A stretch of 64,000 bases of DNA, taken from positions 1-64,000 of the forward strand of contig NZ_JACHBD010000017.1 in assembly GCF_014200175.1 (NCBI RefSeq), given 5' to 3'. Shown piece by piece: positions 27,106 to 36,883 of the stretch. Every line of letters starts with the position of its first letter. Position 1 is the first letter of the stretch. Both the position numbers and the translations under genes were made by a program. Source of the DNA: Rhizobium lentis (lineage in GTDB: Bacteria > Pseudomonadota > Alphaproteobacteria > Rhizobiales > Rhizobiaceae). Below the pieces are notes generated by a model. The model did not search any database. It worked only from the letters and a program-made list of their open reading frames with translations, and was not told the origin of the DNA.

Positions 27106-27251
27106 GTTTGGCTCTTTGGTGTTGTGCATCTCGCGATCCCGGAACTGCTGCACATATCCGGGCGATATGCATCGGCACGCGGCCTATCCGTCGCGCGGTC
27201 ATCTTCGCGCCTGCGCCAATTTTTGAGACGTTTTTCAGCCTGGAGACCTCT

Positions 27252-28652
27252 ATGAGCACTGAAAAAGATTATGTCGTCGCCGATATCGGGCTTGCGGATT
27301 TTGGCCGCAAGGAAATTACGATCGCCGAAACCGAAATGCCGGGGTTGATGTCCTGCCGCGCCGAATTCGGCGATGCAAAGCCGCTGAAGGGCGCGCGCAT
27401 CACCGGTTCGCTGCACATGACCATCCAGACGGCCGTGCTCATCGAAACGCTAGTGGCCCTCGGCGCCGAAGTCCGCTGGGCCTCGTGCAACATCTTCTCG
27501 ACGCAGGACCATGCCGCTGCCGCGATCGCCGCTGCGGGTGTTCCCGTTTTCGCCATCAAGGGCGAGTCGCTCGAGGATTATTGGGTTTACACCGACAAGA
27601 TCTTCCAGTGGGCCGATGGCGGCCTTTCCAACATGATCCTCGATGACGGCGGCGATGCCACCATGTATATCCTGCTCGGCGCCCGCGCCGAAGCCGGCGA
27701 GGACGTATTGTCCCATCCGCATTCTGAGGAAGAGGAAATCCTCTTCGCACAGATCAAGAAGCGCCTTGCCGCTTCGCCGGGCTGGTTCACCAAGCAGCGC
27801 GATGCGATCAAGGGCGTTACCGAAGAAACCACGACCGGCGTCAACCGTCTGTACCAGCTTAGCCAGAAGGGCCTGCTGCCCTTCCCGGCGATCAACGTCA
27901 ACGATTCCGTCACCAAGTCGAAATTCGACAACAAGTACGGCTGCAAGGAATCACTCGTCGACGGCATTCGCCGCGGCACCGACGTGATGATGGCCGGCAA
28001 GGTCGCCGTCGTCTGCGGTTATGGTGACGTCGGCAAGGGTTCTGCCGCTTCGCTCTCCGGCGCCGGCGCCCGCGTCAAGGTCACCGAAGCCGATCCGATC
28101 TGCGCCCTGCAGGCGGCGATGGACGGCTATGAAGTCGTCCTGCTCGAGGATGTCGTTTCCTCGGCCGACATCTTCATCACCACGACCGGCAACAAGGACG
28201 TCATCCGCATCGACCATATGCGTGAGATGAAGGATATGGCGATCGTCGGCAATATCGGCCACTTCGACAACGAAATCGAAGTCGCCGCGCTGCGGAACCT
28301 CAAGTGGACCAACGTCAAGCCGCAGGTCGACCTGATCGAGTTCCCAAAGGGCAACCGCATCATCCTTCTCTCCGAAGGCCGCCTGCTCAACCTCGGCAAT
28401 GCGACGGGCCATCCGTCCTTCGTCATGTCGGCTTCCTTCACCAACCAAACGCTGGCCCAGATCGAGCTCTTTACCAAGCCCGGCCAGTACGAGAACAAGG
28501 TCTACATTCTGCCGAAGCACCTCGATGAAAAGGTCGCGCGCCTGCATCTCGACAAGCTCGGTGTGAAGCTTACTCAGCTTAGCGAGGAGCAGGCTGCCTA
28601 TATCGGCGTCTCGCCGAAGGGCCCGTTCAAGTCCGACCACTACAGATATTGA
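27252..28652 (+). CDS. ahcY: Adenosylhomocysteinase
   Basis: A 466-residue S-adenosylhomocysteine hydrolase, splitting SAH into adenosine and homocysteine in the methyl cycle. The NAD-binding loop is GYGDVGKGSA, with N- and C-terminal signatures CNIFSTQDHAAAAI and the terminal KSDHYRY that closes the neighbouring subunit's cofactor site. The ATG at 27252 (MSTEKDYVV) has GGAGACCTCT upstream; longer frames lack a ribosome site. A long leader and a palindromic operator precede it, and a strong terminator follows. Confidence 0.97.
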   Translation: MSTEKDYVVADIGLADFGRKEITIAETEMPGLMSCRAEFGDAKPLKGARITGSLHMTIQTAVLIETLVALGAEVRWASCNIFSTQDHAAAAIAAAGVPVFAIKGESLEDYWVYTDKIFQWADGGLSNMILDDGGDATMYILLGARAEAGEDVLSHPHSEEEEILFAQIKKRLAASPGWFTKQRDAIKGVTEETTTGVNRLYQLSQKGLLPFPAINVNDSVTKSKFDNKYGCKESLVDGIRRGTDVMMAGKVAVVCGYGDVGKGSAASLSGAGARVKVTEADPICALQAAMDGYEVVLLEDVVSSADIFITTTGNKDVIRIDHMREMKDMAIVGNIGHFDNEIEVAALRNLKWTNVKPQVDLIEFPKGNRIILLSEGRLLNLGNATGHPSFVMSASFTNQTLAQIELFTKPGQYENKVYILPKHLDEKVARLHLDKLGVKLTQLSEEQAAYIGVSPKGPFKSDHYRY

Positions 28653-28680
28653 TCTTATCATCGATATCCACAAGATGTAG

Positions 28681-28717
28681 AAGCCGCGGCATTGACAAAT
28701 GCCGCGGCTTATTTTTT
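28681..28717 (+). terminator. Terminator of ahcY
   Basis: A 12-base perfect stem, AAGCCGCGGCAT (28681-28692) with ATGCCGCGGCTT (28699-28710), six-base loop, followed by ATTTTTT. Classic Rho-independent terminator, 28 bases after the ahcY stop. Confidence 0.93.
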
Positions 28718-28855
28718 GGCCGCTCCCTTCCCGCAGATTCCCTTCCGAAGTATTGTTTTAAGACTTGATTCGTGGCGCCGGACCCCGTCCGACCGCTCCG
28801 AAAATGGGATGTCTTGTCGTAATGCGGCACATTGAAGGACGGAGACATACCGCGG

Positions 28856-31432
28856 ATGTCGGAATTGAAAAACAGCCTGCCCGGTCAGGCGGACGACGGC
28901 GCTCGCGCCCATCGCCGTGCGGGCCAAGACTATAAATCTGCAACGGCACACGAGGCCGCAAAGCAAGAGCATGGATCATTGGCGCGCTTCTTGAAAACCT
29001 GCGCGGCCGGCACGGCACTTGCCGCGTTGGCGCGGCCGGTTCTGGCCCAGGGCGAGCACCAGGCGGCAGCCTCGGCTCACCTCTTCACCTCCTCGCAGGT
29101 CATCGGCGTTTCCGTCGTCATTGGCGTCATATCGGCGGCGCTGCTTTCGACGCTCTGGCTGGTGCGCCAGCGCGGCAATCTGGAAAACGAGAGCCGGGAA
29201 ATCCGCTCGGCGCTCTCAGACGCCCAGCAACGCATTTCACAATATCAGGCCCTGATCGCCGATAAGAACCGACGGATCGTCATCTGGGACGGCAATGCCC
29301 GTCCTGAATTGCTCGGCCAGCTTCCGCCGGAGACCGGCGCGCCGCAGGATGGCGAATTCCTGGCCTTCGGCCTCTGGCTGAAATCACGCTCAGCCTCTGA
29401 CCTGGAAAAGGCGATCGACCGGCTGCGCGACGAGGCGCAGAGCTTCGACATGGTGGTCGAGACCATCCGCGACGAGGTCCTCGAGGCCCAGGGCCGGGTG
29501 TCCGGCGGACGCGCGTTCGTCCGCTTTGTCGCGCTCAATAATCTGCGCGCCGAGCTTGCCGAACTCAGGATCGAGCGCGACCGGCTGATGACCTCGATCT
29601 CGGCCTTCCAGACCATGCTCGACGCGATCGACATGCCGGCCTGGCAACGCGATCCGGCGGGTCGCCTGACCTGGGTCAACCAGGCCTATGGCGACGCGGT
29701 CGAGGCGCGCTCGCCGCAGCAGGCGATCAATGAAGGCCGCGAAATGCTGACGACCGTAGCGCGCGAACGCATCCGCGCGACGACGACGCCGGAATCGCCG
29801 TTCCACGACACGATCTCGACGGTCGTCCATGGCAACCGTACATTCTTCGATGTCGTCGACGTAACGCTTCCCGGTGGCTCGGCCGGGATCGCAATCGACG
29901 TGTCCGATATCGAGGCGGTGCGCGCCGAGTTGGACCGGACGCTGAAGAGCCATGCCGAGACGCTCGACCATCTCGCCACGCCCGTCGCCATCTTCGACGG
30001 CGAGCGCCGGCTGCAATTCTACAACCAGGCCTTCGTGGCGCTCTGGGAGCTCGATATCGCCTTTCTCGAAGGCCGGCCAGACAATAGCGAACTGCTCGAG
30101 CGCCTGCGGGCGGCCAAGAAGCTGCCGGACCAGCTCAGCTGGAAAAGCTGGAAGGAAGCGGCACTTTCGGTCTATCGCGCGCTCAATACGCAATCGGACC
30201 TCTGGCACCTGCCCAACGGTCAGACGCTGCGCGTCTTCGCCACCGCCCATCCGCAGGGCGGCGCCACCTGGGTCTTCGAAAATCTGACGGAACAGGTCGA
30301 TCTCGAAATGCGCTACAACACGCTGGTCAAGGTGCAGGGCGAAACGATCGACCACCTTTCCGAAGGTGTGGCTGTGTTCGGCCCGGATGGACGCATCCGC
30401 CTGTCCAACCCGGCCTTCCGAGCGCTCTGGGGGATCACCGAAGCCGAGGCAAAGCCCGGCACCCATATCCGGGCGCTCGGCGAGGCCTGCGCCCCCTCCT
30501 ATGACCGCCCGGACGGCTGGAAGACCTTCACGGAACTGATCACCAGCTTCGACGACGAGCGCCGCTCGGGCCAGGGGACGCTCGAACTGTTCTCCGGCCT
30601 CGTGCTCGACTACGCCGTCATCCCGCTGCCGAACGCGCAGACCATGCTGACCTTCGTCAATATGACGGACAGCGTGCGGGCCGAGCGGGCGCTGACCGAA
30701 AAGAACGAGGCGCTGCGCAAGGCGGACGAGTTGAAGAACGACTTCGTTCAGCACGTTTCCTATGAATTGCGCTCGCCGCTGACCAACATCATCGGCTTCA
30801 CCGACCTGCTCCGCACGCAGGGTGTGGGGCCGCTGAACGAGCGGCAGGCCGAATATATCGACCATATCTCCACCTCGTCCTCGGTTCTGCTGACGCTCGT
30901 CAACGATATTCTCGACCTTGCGACCGTCGATGCTGGGATCATGCGCCTCAACTATGCGGAAATCGATCTCAACGACCTGCTCGACGACGTCTCGATGCAG
31001 ATCGCCGATCGGCTGCAGGAAAGCGGCGTGGCGCTCGAAATTACCGCGCCTGCCTATCTCGGCTCGATCGTCGCCGATCCGCAGCGGCTGAAGCAGATCC
31101 TGCTCAAGCTTCTCTCCAACGCGGCGAATTTCTCGCCGGAGGGCAGCTCAATTTCGCTGGAATGCCAACGCGAAGGCACGGATTTCGTCTTCTCCGTCCG
31201 CGATCGCGGCCCCGGCATCTCGCCCGACATGATCGCGACCGTGTTCGACCGGTTCGCGACGGGCGCTAAAAGTGGAAAACGCGGCGGTGCCGGCCTCGGT
31301 CTTTCGATCGTTGACAGTTTCGTCAGCCTGCATCACGGCGACGTGACGATCGCCAGTGAGCCGGGCAAGGGCACGACGGTCGTCTGCCGTATCCCCTCGG
31401 TCGATATCCCCCATTCCGCCGCTGCCGAATGA
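28856..31432 (+). CDS. divL: DivL-like PAS sensor kinase with Tyr at the phosphorylation site
   Basis: About 858 residues. A hydrophobic stretch and one clear transmembrane segment (VIGVSVVIGVISAALLSTLWLV, about 80-105) lead into a coiled coil, several PAS domains (residues about 250-620), then the dimerization helix and a full HATPase domain (LLKLLSNAANFS, RDRGPGISPD, GGAGLGLSIVDSF). The H-box reads QHVSYELRSPLT: residue 636, where kinases have His, is Tyr. This is the hallmark of Caulobacter DivL, which modulates CckA and the DivK-CtrA cell-cycle pathway. The ATG at 28856 follows GGAG; a TTG eight codons earlier is possible. Its stop overlaps the next gene. Confidence 0.88.
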   Translation: MSELKNSLPGQADDGARAHRRAGQDYKSATAHEAAKQEHGSLARFLKTCAAGTALAALARPVLAQGEHQAAASAHLFTSSQVIGVSVVIGVISAALLSTLWLVRQRGNLENESREIRSALSDAQQRISQYQALIADKNRRIVIWDGNARPELLGQLPPETGAPQDGEFLAFGLWLKSRSASDLEKAIDRLRDEAQSFDMVVETIRDEVLEAQGRVSGGRAFVRFVALNNLRAELAELRIERDRLMTSISAFQTMLDAIDMPAWQRDPAGRLTWVNQAYGDAVEARSPQQAINEGREMLTTVARERIRATTTPESPFHDTISTVVHGNRTFFDVVDVTLPGGSAGIAIDVSDIEAVRAELDRTLKSHAETLDHLATPVAIFDGERRLQFYNQAFVALWELDIAFLEGRPDNSELLERLRAAKKLPDQLSWKSWKEAALSVYRALNTQSDLWHLPNGQTLRVFATAHPQGGATWVFENLTEQVDLEMRYNTLVKVQGETIDHLSEGVAVFGPDGRIRLSNPAFRALWGITEAEAKPGTHIRALGEACAPSYDRPDGWKTFTELITSFDDERRSGQGTLELFSGLVLDYAVIPLPNAQTMLTFVNMTDSVRAERALTEKNEALRKADELKNDFVQHVSYELRSPLTNIIGFTDLLRTQGVGPLNERQAEYIDHISTSSSVLLTLVNDILDLATVDAGIMRLNYAEIDLNDLLDDVSMQIADRLQESGVALEITAPAYLGSIVADPQRLKQILLKLLSNAANFSPEGSSISLECQREGTDFVFSVRDRGPGISPDMIATVFDRFATGAKSGKRGGAGLGLSIVDSFVSLHHGDVTIASEPGKGTTVVCRIPSVDIPHSAAAE

Positions 31433-32940
31433 CGACGACCGATACGATCTCGCTTTTCCTGGAGGACGAGGCGGCCACCATTCGCCTCGGCGAAGACTTG
31501 GCGCTCGCCTTGAAGGCCGGCGATTGCCTCGTCCTTTCCGGTGATCTCGGTGCCGGCAAATCGTCGCTCTCCCGGGCGATTCTGCGTGCCATGGCCGATG
31601 ACGATGGGCTTGAGGTCCCGAGCCCGACCTTCACGCTGGTGCAATCCTACGACCTGCGAATCCCGGTTTCGCACTTCGACCTCTATCGGCTCGGCGACGC
31701 CAGCGAATTGACGGAGCTCGGCTTCGACGAGGCGCTGGAGAACGGCATCTGCCTCGTCGAATGGCCGGAGATGGCTGACAGCGAATTGCCGGCAGAGCGC
31801 ATCGCCCTGACGCTGGTGCATGAGGGCAGCGGCCGCCGGGCAACGATCGAAGCCGCCGGCCAGCAGGCCCAGCGCATCCGCCGGGTCTTCGCGATCCGCG
31901 ATTTCCTCGACGGGGCCGGCTATCCCGACGCCAAACGCCGCTTCCTGACAGGCGATGCGTCGCTGCGCGCCTATGAAGCGATCTATCCGGATGCCGCTCC
32001 GCGAAAAATCCTGATGGACTGGCGCCCGCATCCCGAGGGGCCGCCGGTCTACGACGGCAAGCCATATCCCAAGGTCGCCCATCTGGCACAGAACGCCTAT
32101 CCCTTCGTTGCGATTGCCGATGCACTGCGCGAACGGGGGTTTGCAGCGCCGGAGATCTACAAGGTCGACTATGAGCAGGGCATCCTGCTGATCGAAGATC
32201 TCGGCACCAAAGGCGTGCTCGATGACGCCGGCCGGCCGATCGCCGAGCGTTACCGGCAAAGCGTCGCCTGCCTTGCCCATCTTCATTCCATGCAGTTTCC
32301 GCAGGATATCCCCGTTTCCGCCGCGCACACGCATCACATTCCCGACTTCGATCGCACGGCGATGAAGATGGAAGTGCAGCTTGTGTTCGACTGGCACATC
32401 GCCTGGAAGCGCGGCTCCGCACCCTCGGACGCAGAGCGCAAGGACTATCTGGCGATCTGGGACGCGCTGATCGATGAACTCGCTGCGGCGGAAAAGAACG
32501 TGCTGCTGCGCGATTTCCACTCGCCGAATATCATCTGGCGGCCCTGGGAGTCCGGCGTCAAACGGATCGGCCTGATCGATTTCCAGGATGCCATGATCGG
32601 CCCCACGGCCTATGATCTTGCCTCGATCGTCCAGGACGCACGCGTGACGATCGAGCCGGAACTGTTCCGGCAGCTGATGAACGATTATCTCACCCTTCGC
32701 CATGCCCAGGGCCGTTTCGACGAAGCCGGATTCATGAAGGCCTGGGCGATCATGTCGGCGCAACGCAACTGCAAGCTTGCCGGTCTCTGGGTGCGGCTGC
32801 TGCAGCGGGACGGCAAGCCCGGCTATCTCAAGCATATGCCGCGGACGCTCGCCTATCTCAACGTCGCGCTCGAGCATGAGACGCTTGCCCCCTTGCGCGA
32901 TTGGTGCGCAAGGGCTGGAATAGGCCAAAGCGAATCATAA
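31429..32940 (+). CDS. TsaE-AmgK fusion: tRNA t6A ATPase joined to a cell-wall sugar kinase
   Basis: A 503-residue two-domain protein. Residues 1 to about 140 are TsaE (P-loop SGDLGAGKSS; SPTFTLVQSY; HFDLYRL), the ATPase needed for threonylcarbamoyl-adenosine formation on tRNA. Residues about 155-503 are an aminoglycoside-phosphotransferase-fold kinase (catalytic loop LLRDFHSPNIIW; metal-binding GLIDFQDAM) of the AmgK type, which phosphorylates MurNAc/GlcNAc at the anomeric carbon. The following gene is MurU, AmgK's partner, which supports this reading. The ATG overlaps the divL stop. No frameshift or stop is seen at the domain junction. Confidence 0.9.
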   Translation: MTTTDTISLFLEDEAATIRLGEDLALALKAGDCLVLSGDLGAGKSSLSRAILRAMADDDGLEVPSPTFTLVQSYDLRIPVSHFDLYRLGDASELTELGFDEALENGICLVEWPEMADSELPAERIALTLVHEGSGRRATIEAAGQQAQRIRRVFAIRDFLDGAGYPDAKRRFLTGDASLRAYEAIYPDAAPRKILMDWRPHPEGPPVYDGKPYPKVAHLAQNAYPFVAIADALRERGFAAPEIYKVDYEQGILLIEDLGTKGVLDDAGRPIAERYRQSVACLAHLHSMQFPQDIPVSAAHTHHIPDFDRTAMKMEVQLVFDWHIAWKRGSAPSDAERKDYLAIWDALIDELAAAEKNVLLRDFHSPNIIWRPWESGVKRIGLIDFQDAMIGPTAYDLASIVQDARVTIEPELFRQLMNDYLTLRHAQGRFDEAGFMKAWAIMSAQRNCKLAGLWVRLLQRDGKPGYLKHMPRTLAYLNVALEHETLAPLRDWCARAGIGQSES

Positions 32941-32953
32941 ATTCCGGATCAAG

Positions 32954-33685
32954 ATGACCATCAGACAAGCCATGGTATTGGCAGCGGGTCTCGGAACCCG
33001 CATGCGCCCGATCACCGACACGATCCCGAAGCCGCTGGTGAAGATCGACGGCAAGGCCATGATCGATTATGCGCTGGACGCGCTGGTGGCGGCCGGCGTC
33101 GAACGGGCCGTCGTCAACGTTCACCACCATGCCGACCAGATGATCGATCATCTCGGCAATTATCGCGGCCTCGAGATCATCATATCCGACGAGCGGGACG
33201 GGCTGATGAATTCCGGCGGCGGGCTGGCGAAGGGACTGAGGCTGTTGGATCGAGACGATATCTTCGTGATGAATGCCGACCTCTTCTGGATCGGCGAGCA
33301 GCCGGGACGGCCGACGAACCTGCAGCGCTTAGCCGGATTCTTCGATGCCGATCAGATGGACATGGCGCTGCTTTGTATCGGCATCGAAGATACCACAGGT
33401 CACAACGGCAAGAACGACTTCAGCCTCGCGGCCGACGGCCGGCTGAGGCGTTACCGCGACGATCCATCCAATCCCGTTGTCTATGCTGGCGCGATCGCCA
33501 TGAACCCGTCGCTGTTCGACGATGCGCCACAGGATGCCTTCAATTTGAATATCTATTTCGACAAGGCGATCGCACGAGACCGGCTTTTCGGCCTGGTGCT
33601 GGATGGGCACTGGCTGACTGTCGGAACGCCGGAGGCGATCGGCGAGGCGGAGGAAACGATCCGCAGGTTGCGGGCGTTCGCGTGA
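32954..33685 (+). CDS. murU: MurU-type nucleotidyltransferase (MurNAc-1-phosphate uridylyltransferase)
   Basis: A 243-residue sugar-1-phosphate nucleotidyltransferase with the signature VLAAGLGTRMRPITDTIPKPLVKI and the metal-binding Asp in FVMNADLFW. Next to an AmgK domain it is best read as MurU, making UDP-MurNAc from MurNAc-1-phosphate in the recycling route that bypasses de novo, fosfomycin-sensitive MurA. General NDP-sugar synthesis is the alternative. It lies 13 bases after the fusion gene and three before addB. Confidence 0.87.
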   Translation: MTIRQAMVLAAGLGTRMRPITDTIPKPLVKIDGKAMIDYALDALVAAGVERAVVNVHHHADQMIDHLGNYRGLEIIISDERDGLMNSGGGLAKGLRLLDRDDIFVMNADLFWIGEQPGRPTNLQRLAGFFDADQMDMALLCIGIEDTTGHNGKNDFSLAADGRLRRYRDDPSNPVVYAGAIAMNPSLFDDAPQDAFNLNIYFDKAIARDRLFGLVLDGHWLTVGTPEAIGEAEETIRRLRAFA

Positions 33686-33688
33686 ACC

Positions 33689-36600
33689 ATGAGGGAGCGG
33701 CACCAGCCACGAATCCTGACGATCCCGGCGGGCCTTCCCTTCCTGAAAACCCTCGCAAGGACACTCTGCGACGGCCGGTTGACGCCGCTCTTCCGGCATG
33801 ACGCCGACGACCCGCTGTCGCTCGCCAGAGTAACCATCTACCTGCCGACTCGGCGTGCCGTGCGTGTGCTGCGCTCGGAATTCGTCGATCTCCTTGGCGG
33901 CCGGTCGGCGATCCTGCCGGTCATCCGCCCCCTCGGCGAAACCGACGTCGACAGCGGCTATTTCGACGAGGCACTGCCGGCGACGATCGACCTCGCCCAG
34001 CCGCTGTCGAATACTGCACGGCTGCTCGAACTGGCGCGCCTGATCCTTGCCTGGCGCAACAAACTGCCGGAGATTGTCCGCCATATTCATTCGGACTCGC
34101 CGCTGGTTGCGCCGGCAAGCCCGGCAGACGCGATCTGGCTTGCCCGCAACCTCGCCGAGCTGGTCGATTCCATCGAAACCGAGGATCTCGACTGGTCGGA
34201 ACTGTCGAAGCTCGATACCGGCGACTATGCCGCCTGGTGGCAACTGACCGCGGAGTTTCTGCAGATCGCCAGCGCCTTCTGGCCGGCGCGACTTTCCGAA
34301 CTGGGCAAATCGTCGCTGGCGCGGCACAGAAACGCTATTCTCAGGGCCGAAGCGGCCCGGCTTTCGGCGGCAAAGCCTGGCGGGCCGGTCATCATCGCCG
34401 GCTCGACGGGTTCGGTACCGGCAACCGCCGATCTGATTGCCGCCGTCGCCGATCTGCCCGAAGGCGTGATCGTGCTTCCAGGCCTCGATCTCGCCATGCC
34501 CGAAGGACATTGGCAGATGGTCGCGCCGGAACCGGCGCCGGGCCAGCATGCCAATCCCGCCAGCCGGAGCCATCCGCAATACGGGCTGTCGTCGCTGCTG
34601 AAGAGGCTGAGGCTGACACGGGCCGATGTCAGCACCCTTGACAGACCGGAGGCCGATCTTGACCGGCGCGCCGAAATCCTGTCCCGGGCGCTGGCCCCGG
34701 CAGAGGCGACCAGCGACTGGGGCACATGGAAGAGCGAGCTGCCCGCGGGGGCCCTGACTTCGGCCTTCAACAACGTTGCGCTGATCGAAGCCGCCAATGA
34801 GCGCGAGGAAGCAACCGCGATTGCCGTCGCGCTCAGACTGGCGCTGGAACGGCCGGGGCAGGACGGCGAGAGCCGGGCAGCCCTGATCACGCCGGACCGC
34901 AACCTCGCCCGTCGGGTGATGGCGGAGCTTTCCCGCTTCGGCATCCTCGCCGACGATTCGGCCGGCACGCCGCTTTCGGCCACGCCGCAAGGCACGCTTC
35001 TGCAATTGCTGCTGGAGGCGGCACTGCGGCCGGGCGATCCGGTCGCGACCGTCGCTCTGCTCAAACACCCCCTGGCCCGCTTCGGCCTTGAACGCGACAC
35101 CCTGATTTCCGCCACCGAGGCGCTCGAGCTGCTGGCGCTGCGCGGCGGCGTGACGGAGGTGGATATCAGCGCGCTCGAGGTGCTGCTGACCCATCAGCTT
35201 GCCGAACAGGCCCTGGACCGGCACGCACCGCAATGGCGAAAGGCGCTTCCCGCCGACGCCGCCGAGGCCGCATACGAGCTTGCCCGCCGGATTACCCGGG
35301 CGACCGAGCCTCTCGCCGCTGCGCTCTTCCGGCACCGGCCGGAGGAGCGCGGCAAGACGGCGAGCTTCACGCTGTCCGAATGGGCCGAGCGAACCGGTCG
35401 CGCTCTCGAAGCGGTCGCGGCCGATCCGAAGGGCAATCTTGCCGATCTCTGGTCGAACGAGGCGGGGGACGCGCTTGCCTCGCTTCTCGGCGAAGTCATC
35501 GACACGGACGGGCAGATGGAGGCGGACGGGCCGCAATGGATCGACATCATGGCCGCGCTCGCCGCCGGCCATGCGGTGAAGCCTCGGGCGCTGAGCCACC
35601 CCAGGCTGTTCATCTTCGGCACGCTGGAAGCCCGGCTGCAGAGCGTCGATACACTGATCCTCGGCGGGCTGAACGAGGGCTCATGGCCCGGGCAGAGCGC
35701 CAACAATCCCTTCATTCCGCGGATGATGAAGACGGAGATCGGGCTTGAACCGCCGGAGCGGCGCATCGGCCAGCTGGCGCATGATTTCGAGATGGCGAAC
35801 GGCACCCGTCACCTGATCTATTCCAGGGCGCTGCGCCAGGGTTCGACGCCGACGGTCGCCTCGCGCTGGCTGCAGCGGCTGCTGGCGCTCGGCGGGGAGG
35901 CGTTCGAAGCGGAACTCAAGGGGCGCGGCACCCGGTTCCTGCAATGGGCCGGTCTCATCGATCGCGGAGAGAGCCAGGCGCCGGCGCAGCGGCCCTCGCC
36001 GAAACCGCCGCTGACGCTGCAGCCGAAATCCTACTCCTTCAGCGAGGTCGGGCGGCTGCGCCGCGATCCCTATGCCATCTACGCCCGCCGCATCCTGCGG
36101 CTCGATCCGGTGGACGCGTTCAATCGCGACCCAGGAGCGGCCGAACGCGGTACGCTTTATCACACGATTATCGACCGGTTCATCCGCGCGGCCCATGTCG
36201 CCGGCACGCCGGAGGCGGCAACGGCGATGGAGCAGATTCTGAGCGAGCTGTTCGACATGGAAAAGCTGCCGCCTCATATCGATGCCGTATGGCGGCCACG
36301 CTTTCGCGAAGTGGCGCGCGCCTTCCTGGAATGGGAGGCCGGACGACGGCCTGCCATTCGCCGAACGTTGACGGAAGTGCGCGGCGGCGTGGAGCTGGAG
36401 GCGATCAATATCCGCCTCAACGGCGTCGCCGACCGGATCGACATTACCGGGCCGAACGCCGCCGATATCATCGACTACAAGACCGGTTACAACCCCTCGC
36501 CGGCACAGGCACGCGCGCTTCTCGATCCACAGCTCGCGCTGGAAGCGGCCGCCTTGCGCGCCGGCGCCTTTCGCGATGCCGGCAGCCTCACGCCGCAGGA

Positions 36601-36883
36601 TCTGCTCTATGTCCGCCTGCGTCCCGGCAACCGGTTCCAGGTCGATATGGTCAACAATGAAAACGCCGCCCGCGGCGACAAGGCGAAATCGGCGATCGAC
36701 CTTGCCGAGGAATCAGTCGACCAGCTGATCAAATTCGTCAGCTTGCTGCAATCCGGCGAAAAGGGCTTTACCTCGCGGCTCATTCCGGCACAGCAATTTG
36801 ATTTCGGCGGCGACTACGATCATCTCGCCCGCGTCTCCGAATGGTCGACGGCCGAGAATGAGGAAGGTGGCGGCGATGAGTGA
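33689..36883 (+). CDS. addB: AddB subunit of the AddAB helicase-nuclease
   Basis: A 1064-residue AddB of alphaproteobacterial type. The N-terminal two thirds resemble a degenerate UvrD-like helicase (RPLGETDVD, VIIAGSTGSVPATADLIAAVA); the C-terminus carries a PD-(D/E)xK nuclease domain with the motif ADIIDYKTGY. With AddA it resects double-strand ends to Chi-like sites for RecA loading, the RecBCD counterpart. Its stop lies inside the first codons of addA (eight-base overlap). Confidence 0.93.
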   Translation: MRERHQPRILTIPAGLPFLKTLARTLCDGRLTPLFRHDADDPLSLARVTIYLPTRRAVRVLRSEFVDLLGGRSAILPVIRPLGETDVDSGYFDEALPATIDLAQPLSNTARLLELARLILAWRNKLPEIVRHIHSDSPLVAPASPADAIWLARNLAELVDSIETEDLDWSELSKLDTGDYAAWWQLTAEFLQIASAFWPARLSELGKSSLARHRNAILRAEAARLSAAKPGGPVIIAGSTGSVPATADLIAAVADLPEGVIVLPGLDLAMPEGHWQMVAPEPAPGQHANPASRSHPQYGLSSLLKRLRLTRADVSTLDRPEADLDRRAEILSRALAPAEATSDWGTWKSELPAGALTSAFNNVALIEAANEREEATAIAVALRLALERPGQDGESRAALITPDRNLARRVMAELSRFGILADDSAGTPLSATPQGTLLQLLLEAALRPGDPVATVALLKHPLARFGLERDTLISATEALELLALRGGVTEVDISALEVLLTHQLAEQALDRHAPQWRKALPADAAEAAYELARRITRATEPLAAALFRHRPEERGKTASFTLSEWAERTGRALEAVAADPKGNLADLWSNEAGDALASLLGEVIDTDGQMEADGPQWIDIMAALAAGHAVKPRALSHPRLFIFGTLEARLQSVDTLILGGLNEGSWPGQSANNPFIPRMMKTEIGLEPPERRIGQLAHDFEMANGTRHLIYSRALRQGSTPTVASRWLQRLLALGGEAFEAELKGRGTRFLQWAGLIDRGESQAPAQRPSPKPPLTLQPKSYSFSEVGRLRRDPYAIYARRILRLDPVDAFNRDPGAAERGTLYHTIIDRFIRAAHVAGTPEAATAMEQILSELFDMEKLPPHIDAVWRPRFREVARAFLEWEAGRRPAIRRTLTEVRGGVELEAINIRLNGVADRIDITGPNAADIIDYKTGYNPSPAQARALLDPQLALEAAALRAGAFRDAGSLTPQDLLYVRLRPGNRFQVDMVNNENAARGDKAKSAIDLAEESVDQLIKFVSLLQSGEKGFTSRLIPAQQFDFGGDYDHLARVSEWSTAENEEGGGDE

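Noticed and set aside
27051..27251. A known SAM or SAH riboswitch in the ahcY leader
   Set aside because: I could not identify the conserved pseudoknot core of SAM-II or of the SAH class; only a single bulged hairpin is visible.
33329..35599. A 756-codon open frame on the minus strand inside murU and addB
   Set aside because: Antisense shadow of genes with clear catalytic motifs; no motif of its own and Arg/Gln-rich.
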